Source of the DNA: an uncultured Prevotella sp. | GTDB taxonomy: Bacteria; Bacteroidota; Bacteroidia; Bacteroidales; Bacteroidaceae | Assembly: GCA_934281565.1 (NCBI GenBank) | Contig: CAKQXI010000114.1 | Coordinates: 1-7,712, forward strand | Length of the DNA: 7,712 nt | Direction: 5' to 3' | In this document: positions 1-5,919 of the stretch, one piece after another | How positions within the stretch are numbered: position 1 is the stretch's first letter | Layout of the letters: each line of letters begins with the position of its first letter | Position numbers and translations under genes: made by a program | Notes under the pieces: model-generated | The model's input: only the letters and a program-made list of their open reading frames with translations | Told to the model about the DNA's origin: nothing | Databases searched by the model: none

Positions 1-71
1 AGAGTGGCCAAATGGGGCAGACTGTAAATCTGCTGGCTATGCCTTCGGTGGTTCGAATCCATCACCACCCA
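1..71 (+). tRNA. tRNA-Tyr (anticodon GUA), 5' end cut by the window
   Basis: The anticodon stem is 17-21 paired with 29-33, and the seven-base loop 22-28 carries GTA at 24-26, which decodes tyrosine. A long variable arm follows (GGC-TAT-GCC at 35-43), as expected for a bacterial class II tRNA-Tyr. The T arm is 47-51 paired with 59-63 around TTCGAAT. The 3' acceptor strand is ACCACCC (64-70) with discriminator A71. CCA is not encoded. By alignment with the usual tRNA-Tyr layout, about 11 bases of the acceptor and D stem lie left of the window. A terminator follows 20 nt later, so this is probably the last gene of its transcript. Confidence 0.96.
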
Positions 72-91
72 CTTTTATTCAACAGACATTT

Positions 92-122
92 AGTCCAGCT
101 CTTTTTTAGAGTTGGACTTTTT
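92..122 (+). terminator. Rho-independent terminator after tRNA-Tyr
   Basis: An 11-bp stem (92-102 with 108-118, one G-U pair) closes a loop of five T residues. It runs directly into a T-rich tail (118-122, then GTTTATTT). Placement just behind the tRNA fits termination of the tRNA transcript. Confidence 0.92.
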
Positions 123-136
123 GTTTATTTCTCAAG

Positions 137-169
137 TCGGGAAGTTAATCGGGAAGTTAAAGAAGTTAT
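137..169 (+). repeat. Tandem 12-nt repeat containing AAGTTAA
   Basis: TCGGGAAGTTAA occurs twice back to back (137-148 and 149-160) and is followed by a degenerate third element, AGAAGTTAT (161-169). The core AAGTTAA recurs at 191-197 and 283-289, and in inverted form at 236-242 and 307-313. The stretch 123-273 contains no credible gene. Confidence 0.8.
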
Positions 170-190
170 CACTCCCTTACGGTCGTTCAG

Positions 191-242
191 AAGTTAAAGA
201 CAAATGCTTTAAGCTGCTGACTTTAAGGAGTTGTCTTAACTT
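191..242. repeat. Imperfect hairpin, AAGTTAA family
   Basis: AAGTTAAAGACAA (191-203) pairs with TTGTCTTAACTT (231-242) with one bulged A. The 27-nt interior contains CTTTAAG twice as a direct repeat. It resembles the hairpin at 282-314: both begin with an AAGTTAA arm, carry ACAAATGCT on the left side of the loop and end in TTAACTT. No T-tract follows on the plus strand, so it is not an obvious terminator there. Confidence 0.65.
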
Positions 243-273
243 GCGAAACTTGAATATACACTAAGACCTTGGG

Positions 274-314
274 AAAATAAAAAAGTTAAGGAACAAATGC
301 TGCTCCTTAACTTT
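274..314 (-). terminator. Rho-independent terminator of the gmd-fcl transcript
   Basis: A perfect 11-bp stem (282-292 with 304-314) closes an 11-nt loop. Read on the minus strand it is followed by TTTTTTATTTT (complement of 274-284, partly inside the stem), a good U-tract. It lies about 45 nt past the fcl stop codon. On the plus strand there is no T-run, so it acts mainly on minus-strand transcripts. Confidence 0.85.
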
Positions 315-326
315 CTTCAAATATTT

Positions 327-353
327 ACTAATATCTCCCCAGATAAAATTAGT
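327..353 (-). other. Small hairpin just past the fcl stop
   Basis: ACTAATATCT (327-336) pairs with AGAT (341-344) and ATTAGT (348-353) around a CCCC loop, with AAA (345-347) bulged. This gives 10 bp beginning 7 nt after the fcl stop. It lacks a U-tract. It could protect the mRNA 3' end, or it could be chance in A/T-rich DNA. Confidence 0.3.
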
Positions 354-359
354 TCATAT

Positions 360-1568
360 CTAAGCTAAAAGGCTCTGCTGATACCACTCGTAGAGCTTCT
401 TCACACCATCCTCGATTTCCACCTTATGAGTCCAACCGAGAGAATGCAACTTCTCTACATCTATCAGCTTACGAGGTGTTCCATCTGGTTTGCTGGCATC
501 AAACTCCACTGTTCCCTCGAAGCCAACAGCCTTGACTACCAACTCTGAAAGTTCACGGATAGTCAACTCCTTGCCTGTACCGACATTGATATGGCAGTTG
601 CGTATCTCACCAAGAGATGGGATAGCACCACCACGACCCTCACTATTGTTACGGTCGACAGCACCGTCTACCTTGGCACCATAGAACACAGAACTATACT
701 TCTCTATGCCTATAATATCCTTGAAATCCACGTTCAAGAGAACATGGACACTTGCATCTGCCATGTCCTCGCTCCAAAGGAACTCACGCAAAGGTTTGCC
801 TGTACCCCAGAGTACAACCTTGTTATCATAGATGCCGTAGAATTCCAAGGCCTTCAAGATACGCTCATGAGGATTGTTCCCATCAACGTTGCCCTCGCCT
901 ATCAGCTCACGAAGTTTGTCAGTAGGGTTGATAGGGCGCTTGTTCATATCCACCTCGATGCTATGCCAATCCCCATCATGGATAAGTTTTGCCAAGTAAA
1001 TCTTACGCATCATCGCTGGCATCACATGGCTGTTCTCCAAATGGAAGTTGTCATTAGGACCATAAAGGTTGGTAGGCATCACCGCAATATAGTTGGTGCC
1101 ATACTGCAGATTGTAGCTCTCGCACATCTTCAAGCCGGCAATCTTGGCAATGGCATATTCCTCATTGGTATATTCCAGTGGAGAAGTCAAGAGCGCATCC
1201 TCCTTCATAGGTTGTGGAGCATTCTTAGGATAGATACAAGTGCTACCCAAGAACAAGAGCTTTTTCACGCCATGAGAGTAAGCATTGCTGATAACATTGC
1301 ATTGCATCTTCATGTTCTGCATGATGAAGTCGGCACGATAGAGCGAGTTTGCCATGATACCACCCACAAAGGCAGCAGCCAATACCACCGCATCAGGGCG
1401 TTCCTCATCAAAGAACTTCTGTACTGCATACTGATCGGTCAAGTCGAGTTCTTTGTGAGTACGACCGATCAAATTATCATAACCTCTCTGCTTGAGGTTG
1501 TTCCAAATGGCAGAACCCACCAATCCGTGGTGGCCTGCTATATAAATCTTACTATTTTTATTGAGCAC
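360..1568 (-). CDS. fcl: GDP-L-fucose synthase
   Basis: Bifunctional NADPH-dependent 3,5-epimerase/4-reductase of the extended SDR family. It converts GDP-4-keto-6-deoxy-D-mannose, the product of Gmd, to GDP-L-fucose in the cytoplasm. Visible motifs are the Rossmann GHHGLVG (residues 12-18), Ser109 and Cys111 in GSTCIYP, Tyr138/Lys142 in YAIAK, PTNLYGP (165-171), His181 and Arg188, and the C-terminal FDASKPDGTPRKL block (356-368). The protein has 402 residues against about 320 in E. coli. The excess is mainly two insertions, near residues 205-250 and 283-322. The start codon is GTG; an in-frame stop lies only 15 nt upstream (1581-1583), so no longer form is possible. AGAGAG touches the GTG, too close for a normal ribosome site. 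It follows gmd after a repeat-filled gap and is probably cotranscribed with it. Confidence 0.95.
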   Translation of the reverse strand: MLNKNSKIYIAGHHGLVGSAIWNNLKQRGYDNLIGRTHKELDLTDQYAVQKFFDEERPDAVVLAAAFVGGIMANSLYRADFIMQNMKMQCNVISNAYSHGVKKLLFLGSTCIYPKNAPQPMKEDALLTSPLEYTNEEYAIAKIAGLKMCESYNLQYGTNYIAVMPTNLYGPNDNFHLENSHVMPAMMRKIYLAKLIHDGDWHSIEVDMNKRPINPTDKLRELIGEGNVDGNNPHERILKALEFYGIYDNKVVLWGTGKPLREFLWSEDMADASVHVLLNVDFKDIIGIEKYSSVFYGAKVDGAVDRNNSEGRGGAIPSLGEIRNCHINVGTGKELTIRELSELVVKAVGFEGTVEFDASKPDGTPRKLIDVEKLHSLGWTHKVEIEDGVKKLYEWYQQSLLA

Positions 1569-1576
1569 CTCTCTAA

Positions 1577-1743
1577 AATGTTAAATGTTAAGTGTTAAAT
1601 GTTAAATTAGGCTTGCGCCCTTTTGAATGTTGAATGTTAAGTGTTAAATGTTAAATTAGGCTTGCGCCATTTTGAATGTTAAGTTTGTCGGATGTCTCAA
1701 GGCGTCAGCCTAATTTAACATTTAACACTTAACATTTAACATT
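1577..1743. repeat. Tandem 49-nt duplication plus inverted copy between gmd and fcl
   Basis: A block of about 48 nt (1584-1631) is repeated with a 49-nt period at 1633-1680, differing at one internal base (C1620/A1669). Each copy is a run of the words ATGTTAA/GTGTTAA followed by ATTAGGCTTGCGCC and TTTTGAATGTT. The right arm 1701-1743 is the reverse complement of 1577-1619 with 2 mismatches in 43. It can also pair with copy 2, leaving a 32-nt loop (1669-1700). It fills nearly the whole gap between the gmd stop and the fcl start. No U-tract follows on the minus strand, so it is not a standard terminator. A role in mRNA processing or in setting the gmd/fcl ratio is possible but unproven. Confidence 0.9.
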
Positions 1744-1746
1744 ATA

Positions 1747-2844
1747 TTATTTAACAATTCCTTTCTCCAAGTACTCAACCAAGTTGCAGCGGACTTTCTC
1801 ACCTGCATCCTCGGCTGCGACCTTAGCCATATCACTGTCTACCATAATCTTCACCAAATCCTCGAATGAAGTCTTGTTTGGGTCCCAACCTAACTCAGCC
1901 CTTGCCTTGGTAGGGTCGCCCCAGAGATTGACAACATCGGTTGGACGGAAGAAGTCTGGAGATACTTCTACAAGTACCTTGCCCGTAGCCTTGTCTATAC
2001 CCTTTTCATTGATGCCCTCGCCTTGGAACTCAAGTTCGATGCCTACGTGCTTGAAAGCATAGTAGCAGAACTCACGGACTGTATGCTGAACACCAGTGGC
2101 AATGACAAAGTCCTCTGGTTTCTCATGCTGGAGGATGAGCCACATACATTCTACATAATCCTTGGCATAGCCCCAGTCACGGAGAGAATCGAGATTACCG
2201 AGATAGAGCTTATCCTGCTTACCCTGCTTGATACGAGCGGCAGCAAGTGTTATCTTACGAGTTACGAATGTCTCGCCACGGCGTTCACTCTCATGATTGA
2301 AAAGAATGCCAGAGCAACAGAACATATTGTAAGCCTCACGATATTCCTTTACTATCCAGAAGCCATACTGCTTAGCCACGGCGTATGGAGAATAAGGGTG
2401 GAATGGAGTATTCTCGTTCTGGGGAACCTCCTCTACCTTACCATAAAGTTCAGAGGTTGAAGCCTGGTACATACGGCAAGTATCTGCCAAGCCACACTGG
2501 CGAATAGCCTCCAAGATACGAAGTACACCAGTGGCATCGACATCGGCGGTAAACTCTGGAGAATCAAAACTTACCTGCACATGGCTCTGGGCAGCGAGGT
2601 TATAAACTTCAGTTGGCTTCACCTTGTTCATCACCTGAATGATGCTCATAGAGTCACCAAGGTCGGCATAATGAAGGTGAAAGTTTGGGGTACCCTCCAA
2701 GTGGGCGATACGCTCACGATAGTCGGTAGAAGAACGACGGATGGTACCATGAACATCATAGCCCTTGCCCAACAACAACTCAGCCAAGTAAGAACCATCT
2801 TGCCCCGTAATACCTGTAATTAAAGCTACTTTTCTTTTTTCCAT
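1747..2844 (-). CDS. gmd: GDP-mannose 4,6-dehydratase
   Basis: Catalyses NADP-dependent dehydration of GDP-D-mannose to GDP-4-keto-6-deoxy-D-mannose, the first step of GDP-L-fucose synthesis and the substrate for the downstream fcl product. It is an extended SDR protein of 365 residues, close to the 373 of E. coli Gmd. Motifs include GITGQDGSYLAE (11-22) for nucleotide binding, NLAAQSHV (82-89), the catalytic block with Thr130, Glu132, Tyr154 and Lys158 (ASTSELYG, YAVAK), NHESERRGETFVTRK (183-197) and LGNLDSLRDWGYAKDYV. The frame is open upstream to an ATG at 2890-2892. I chose the ATG at 2842-2844 because the Rossmann strand then begins at residue 5 as in homologues, and because the promoter -7 box (2872-2879) lies inside the longer version. 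Confidence 0.97.
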   Translation of the reverse strand: MEKRKVALITGITGQDGSYLAELLLGKGYDVHGTIRRSSTDYRERIAHLEGTPNFHLHYADLGDSMSIIQVMNKVKPTEVYNLAAQSHVQVSFDSPEFTADVDATGVLRILEAIRQCGLADTCRMYQASTSELYGKVEEVPQNENTPFHPYSPYAVAKQYGFWIVKEYREAYNMFCCSGILFNHESERRGETFVTRKITLAAARIKQGKQDKLYLGNLDSLRDWGYAKDYVECMWLILQHEKPEDFVIATGVQHTVREFCYYAFKHVGIELEFQGEGINEKGIDKATGKVLVEVSPDFFRPTDVVNLWGDPTKARAELGWDPNKTSFEDLVKIMVDSDMAKVAAEDAGEKVRCNLVEYLEKGIVK

Positions 2845-2871
2845 TGTTATGTCTTTTGATATATTACGGGG

Positions 2872-2903
2872 CAAAGATACTACTTTTTCCATGAATAATC
2901 AAA
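2872..2903 (-). promoter_or_regulatory. Bacteroidota-type promoter of gmd
   Basis: On the minus strand, TTTG (2900-2903) is followed after 20 nt by TATCTTTG (2872-2879). This matches the -33 TTTG / -7 TAnnTTTG consensus of the Bacteroidota housekeeping sigma factor. Transcription would start near 2865-2868, leaving a leader of about 20-25 nt before the gmd ATG. The -33 element lies 11 nt past the helicase stop codon, so gmd-fcl can be expressed independently of the helicase gene. No terminator separates them, so read-through is also possible. Confidence 0.85.
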
Positions 2904-2914
2904 CATTCAACTAC

Positions 2915-4366
2915 TTATTTTGCCTTATCCAGCACTTCTACACCCTGTTCGGTCTGCGTTTTAGGCCAATTTACCAAAAATAGCTTTTTCCTTGCACGTG
3001 TAAACGCCGTGTAGAGCCAATGGATATAATCGGGAGTGAGCATATCGTCCGTCATATATCCTTGGTCTATATATACATGAGACCACTGTCCACCCTGTGC
3101 CTTGTGACAAGTTATGGCGTACGCAAACTTCACTTGCAAGGCATTGAAGAACTTATCTTTCCGTATCGCTTTCATGCGTTCCGCTTTCAGCGACACATCT
3201 TGATAATCTTCCTCCACCTTGGCAAAAAGTAGTTCCTGTTGCTCATAAGTCAAGGCAGGAGCATCACTTGTCAAGGTATCGAGCAATGCCGTCACTGTGA
3301 TTTCGTAATGGTCATAATCAGGAAACTCCAACGACAGTTCGGCGAAGTGGAAACCATAGAGGTCAATATGATGCCTTACTCGCAATACTTTCGCCCTGTC
3401 GCCATTTGCAAGGAAAGCAGGTCCTTCTTTCTCTTGTTCCGTCCAATAATAATTGTTCTTCACAATCATGAGCATATCGCCACAAGATAGTTCTTCCTCT
3501 CGGTCGAGCACCATGTTTCGGATGCCTTGATTATAAATATTCGCCCGTTTGTTGCTTCGAGTAATGACCATCGTCTCGTCAATGCCTTCATGGTAATAGC
3601 TATCTTGCAAACTTTCTATAAGCTCATTGCCAGGCATCATCACTATATCGGGGAAACCAAAGAAACGTATCTTTGGCAACTGGGTGACCTCATCGTGGGT
3701 TATCATCTGTCGGATGACCGTTGCATTGTATAAGATACCCGATTGCTGGCTTTGTCGCAGCACTTCATTCAAGTCACACTCATACACTTTGAGACCATAT
3801 CCTGCCAACATCATGGCATTGAGCGCAGGCGATTCTTCTTCGCCGACTGGTGGCAACTGTGCCTTGTCACCTATCAACATCAACCGGTCGTTACGCCCCT
3901 GATAAACGAAGTGAACCAAATCATCCAACAGACAGCCACTGCCGAAAGTACCGCCTCCCAATCCTTGGTTGGCTATCATCGAAGCCTCGTCCACCATGAA
4001 AAGCGTATCCGTATAGAGATTATCATTGAGATTGAACTGTCCATCTACCCCTGCAAAGACTTTCTCACGATAGATACGACGATGGATGGTATAGGCAGGA
4101 TGCCCACTGTTCAATGAGAAAACTTTTGCAGCCCTGCCAGTTGGAGCCAGCAATATCACTTTCTGGTGCAAATGCTTCAAGGTTCTGACAATAGCGCCCG
4201 AAAGAGAAGTCTTTCCAGTTCCTGCACTACCTCTGAGGATAAGCACGGAATGAGCATCCCGATCCGTAAGAAATCGGGCGAAAACTGCCAACGCCTGGTC
4301 TTGTTCTGGCGTAGGAGGAAAGTGAAACTGATGCAATATCTGATATTTTAATTCGTCGACGACCAT
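2915..4366 (-). CDS. RecD/Dda-like superfamily 1B DNA helicase
   Basis: ATP-dependent helicase of 483 residues, probably acting in DNA repair, recombination or replication. Motifs run in SF1 order: Q-like TPEQDQAL (19-26), Walker A GSAGTGKT (46-53), motif Ia LLAPTGRAAK (72-81), Walker B DEAS (126-129), motif III GDKAQLPPVG (166-175), VITRSNKRAN (267-276), motif V with AITCHKAQGGQW (417-428) in the UvrD_C_2 region, and motif VI YTAFTRARKKL (452-462). It is much shorter than RecD of RecBCD (about 600 residues) and shows no RecB/RecC neighbours, so it is a stand-alone RecD-like or Dda-like helicase. The ATG at 4364-4366 places the first motif about 18 residues in, as is usual. The gene diverges from the cluster starting at 4512. 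Exact cellular role unknown. Confidence 0.9.
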   Translation of the reverse strand: MVVDELKYQILHQFHFPPTPEQDQALAVFARFLTDRDAHSVLILRGSAGTGKTSLSGAIVRTLKHLHQKVILLAPTGRAAKVFSLNSGHPAYTIHRRIYREKVFAGVDGQFNLNDNLYTDTLFMVDEASMIANQGLGGGTFGSGCLLDDLVHFVYQGRNDRLMLIGDKAQLPPVGEEESPALNAMMLAGYGLKVYECDLNEVLRQSQQSGILYNATVIRQMITHDEVTQLPKIRFFGFPDIVMMPGNELIESLQDSYYHEGIDETMVITRSNKRANIYNQGIRNMVLDREEELSCGDMLMIVKNNYYWTEQEKEGPAFLANGDRAKVLRVRHHIDLYGFHFAELSLEFPDYDHYEITVTALLDTLTSDAPALTYEQQELLFAKVEEDYQDVSLKAERMKAIRKDKFFNALQVKFAYAITCHKAQGGQWSHVYIDQGYMTDDMLTPDYIHWLYTAFTRARKKLFLVNWPKTQTEQGVEVLDKAK

Positions 4367-4384
4367 AAAATTATACGAATTTAT

Positions 4385-4415
4385 TTTGTTTTGTCTGTAT
4401 TTTGCCGTACCTTTG
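4385..4415 (+). promoter_or_regulatory. Bacteroidota-type promoter of the 4512-rsmD cluster
   Basis: TTTG (4385-4388), a 19-nt spacer and TACCTTTG (4408-4415) match the -33/-7 consensus. Transcription would start around 4420-4423, giving a leader of roughly 90 nt before the ATG at 4512. No other promoter of this quality precedes the three plus-strand genes, so it probably serves all three. Confidence 0.82.
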
Positions 4416-4437
4416 CAAACAGATTAGCTGCACTCGA

Positions 4438-4492
4438 CAATTTGAAAGTAAGCTTTCATTGTTCTCGTTTGCATAATCTTTGCAGATGCAAA
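4438..4492 (+). other. Two small stem-loops in the 5' leader
   Basis: CAA-TGAAAG (4438-4440 and 4443-4448, TT bulged) pairs with CTTTCATTG (4453-4461) around a TAAG loop, 9 bp in all. A second short stem, TTTGC/GCAAA (4479-4483 with 4488-4492), has an AGAT loop. Both lie in the predicted leader of the plus-strand cluster. I recognise no riboswitch or known leader motif, and the stems are weak. Confidence 0.3.
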
Positions 4493-4496
4493 AGTA
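4489..4496 (-). promoter_or_regulatory. Possible -7 box for the helicase gene
   Basis: On the minus strand, TACTTTTG (complement of 4489-4496) fits TAnnTTTG. The expected -33 TTTG at 19-20 nt spacing is absent. The leader to the helicase ATG at 4366 would be about 115 nt and would overlap the opposing promoter. No better candidate is visible in 4367-4511, so this is a weak suggestion. Confidence 0.25.
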
Positions 4497-4511
4497 ATAA
4501 AACTTTTTGAG

Positions 4512-4991
4512 ATGAGACATAAATTAAACAATAATTATATTCTCGGAGCCTGTGTAGTGGTGCTTATCACCCTTTGCATTCTCAGCATTTGGCAACCCAT
4601 GCACTTCCAACAAGAACAAGCACGCAGGGAACAAGCCGTGAAAGCGAGGCTGATGCTCATACAGAAAGCGGAGGAAAGATACCGAGCCAAGCACGGTGTA
4701 TATACTGGTGACTTCAAGACCCTTGTGAAAGGCAAATACCTTGCCGACTCACTCCAGTATATCCCTTTCTCGAATGGCAAGAAATTCTCACTCGCCGCCA
4801 CAACCATCGTTGGCAAGAGTGGCAAGCAAATTCCTCTCATGGAATGTGGAGCCACTTATGACGATTTCCTCCATGGGCTTAACGAGAATTATATACAGGA
4901 AGCAACAGAGCAAGCCAACGACGCTGGGCTCTTTCCTGGACTAAAAATAGGTGACATTACAACAGACAACAACAATGCAGGCAACTGGTAA
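4512..4991 (+). CDS. Small single-pass membrane protein, unknown function
   Basis: I do not recognise the family of this 159-residue protein. A short basic/polar N-terminus (MRHKLNNN) precedes one hydrophobic helix at about residues 9-27. A charged, probably helical or coiled-coil stretch follows (about 32-60, rich in Q, R, E and A). Then comes AEERYRAKHGVYTGDF (53-68), a soluble domain with two cysteines in total after the membrane segment (one being Cys112), and an Asn-rich tail. The likely topology is a cytoplasmic N-terminus with the domain in the periplasm. The helix plus Y..K.G.Y pattern faintly recalls pilin-like proteins, but no prepilin peptidase site is present. It is the first gene behind the 4385-4415 promoter, and its last 17 nt overlap the start of the next gene, implying translational coupling. 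Confidence 0.8.
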   Translation: MRHKLNNNYILGACVVVLITLCILSIWQPMHFQQEQARREQAVKARLMLIQKAEERYRAKHGVYTGDFKTLVKGKYLADSLQYIPFSNGKKFSLAATTIVGKSGKQIPLMECGATYDDFLHGLNENYIQEATEQANDAGLFPGLKIGDITTDNNNAGNW

Positions 4992-5790
4992 CAATACAAA
5001 CAAACTACAAGCAAGGCTCACTATCCGAATAAGCAACAATACACTCAGTTTCTCGGTCGTCGACCGTGAAGCCGAGCATCAACTTGTATATGAACCTTAT
5101 ACCATCAAGAGTGGTATTTCCATGGCTGCCAACCTCCGTTTGGCTTTCAGGGAAAACGAACTGCTGGAAAAGGGCTACAAGAAAGTAAGGGTATTCATCG
5201 ACTCGCCAATCTTGGCTGTACCTATCGAGGAGTTCCATGAGGAAGACCTTGAGACTATCTATCATCATGCTTTCATCGGGCATGAGAGTGATGCCATTCT
5301 CCATCGTGTGCAACCATCGCTCAACATGGTGGCTGTTTTCAGCATCAACAAGGACTTGAAACTTGTGATAGAGGATAACTTCAGCGACATAAGGTACACG
5401 CCTATCCTGCAACCTATCTGGAACCACCTTCACCAACGTAGTTTCATAGGGATACATCACAAACTCTACGGCTATTTCCATGAGAAGAAATTGGATATAT
5501 TCTGCTTTGAGAAGAACCGCTTCAAGTTCTTCAACTCATTCGATGCCCCCCATGCCAAGGATGCCCTCTACTTCTTGCTCTACGTATGGAAGCAACTTGG
5601 GTTCAGCCAGCAACAGGACGAGTTGCATCTTGTTGGCACTATCCCAGACAAAGACTGGCTACAATACAATGCCAAGCTCTATATCAAGAAAGCTTTCTTC
5701 CTCAATCCCAGTGCGGAGTTCAATCGTGCCCCTATCACTGAAATCAAGGGCATTCCTTTCGATTTGCTCACACTGTACTTGAGCAAGTAA
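4975..5790 (+). CDS. DUF3822 family protein
   Basis: This 271-residue protein resembles the DUF3822 family of Bacteroidota, which is commonly found just upstream of rsmD. Function is unknown. From memory, a Bacteroides member has an actin-like ATPase fold; I could not verify that. Visible blocks are LTIRISNNTLSFSVVD (15-30), VRVFIDSPILAVPIEEF (71-87), LNMVAVFSINKDL (116-128) and a second repeat-like half, YGYFHEKKLDIFCFEKNRF (165-183) with FFNSF (185-189) and DALYFLLYVWKQLGF (196-210). There is no signal peptide or membrane helix, so it is cytoplasmic. I chose the ATG at 4975; an upstream in-frame GTG at 4951 adds only Thr/Gln-rich residues. The ATG start overlaps the preceding stop codon by 17 nt. 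Confidence 0.85.
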   Translation: MQATGNNTNKLQARLTIRISNNTLSFSVVDREAEHQLVYEPYTIKSGISMAANLRLAFRENELLEKGYKKVRVFIDSPILAVPIEEFHEEDLETIYHHAFIGHESDAILHRVQPSLNMVAVFSINKDLKLVIEDNFSDIRYTPILQPIWNHLHQRSFIGIHHKLYGYFHEKKLDIFCFEKNRFKFFNSFDAPHAKDALYFLLYVWKQLGFSQQQDELHLVGTIPDKDWLQYNAKLYIKKAFFLNPSAEFNRAPITEIKGIPFDLLTLYLSK

Positions 5791-5795
5791 CATTT

Positions 5796-5891
5796 AGTTG
5801 ATAGTTAATAGTTTATAGTTAATAGGGCAACTTTGCTGTACAATTTTGCTGTACAATTTTGCTATAAACTTTAAACTATAAACTATCAACT
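5796..5891. repeat. A/T-rich inverted repeat with 13-nt tandem repeats in its loop
   Basis: The left arm 5796-5825 and right arm 5862-5891 are reverse complements at 27 of 30 positions. Both are built of permuted AGTTAATAG/AGTTTATAG words. The loop holds three 13-nt units of the form CAAYTTTGCTGTA (5828-5840, 5841-5853, 5854-5866, the last degenerate at its end). A further partial copy of the right-arm words extends to about 5912, just before the rsmD ATG. This occupies nearly the whole DUF3822-rsmD gap. No U-tract follows the right arm, so it is not an obvious terminator. Confidence 0.88.
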
Positions 5892-5919
5892 ATAAACTTT
5901 TAACTATAAACTAAAAAGC

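Noticed and set aside
47..71. tRNA-Tyr 3' end as an integration site for a mobile element
   Set aside because: No second copy of the tRNA 3' end, no integrase and no foreign-looking genes in the window. The following genes are housekeeping or common surface-sugar genes.
591..1598. A 335-codon open frame on the plus strand, antisense to fcl
   Set aside because: It lies almost entirely within fcl, which has full catalytic motifs. Its own translation shows no recognisable motif, no promoter precedes it, and long antisense frames are expected by codon bias.
1584..1680. Direct repeats resembling a small CRISPR array
   Set aside because: Only two copies, low-complexity units joined almost directly, an inverted partner and no cas genes.
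2845..2892. N-terminal extension of Gmd
   Set aside because: It contains the promoter -7 box and adds 16 residues not expected before the Rossmann strand.
4475..4482. AATCTTTG as a second plus-strand -7 box
   Set aside because: The first base is off consensus and there is no TTTG 19-20 nt upstream; the promoter at 4385-4415 is much better.
4535..4855. A 106-codon minus-strand open frame opposite the small membrane protein gene
   Set aside because: It is a shadow of the plus-strand gene, which has the promoter, a membrane segment and coupling to the next gene.
4951..4974. GTG start for the DUF3822 gene
   Set aside because: It would add eight Thr/Gln-rich residues and lengthen the overlap; the ATG at 4975 is more plausible.
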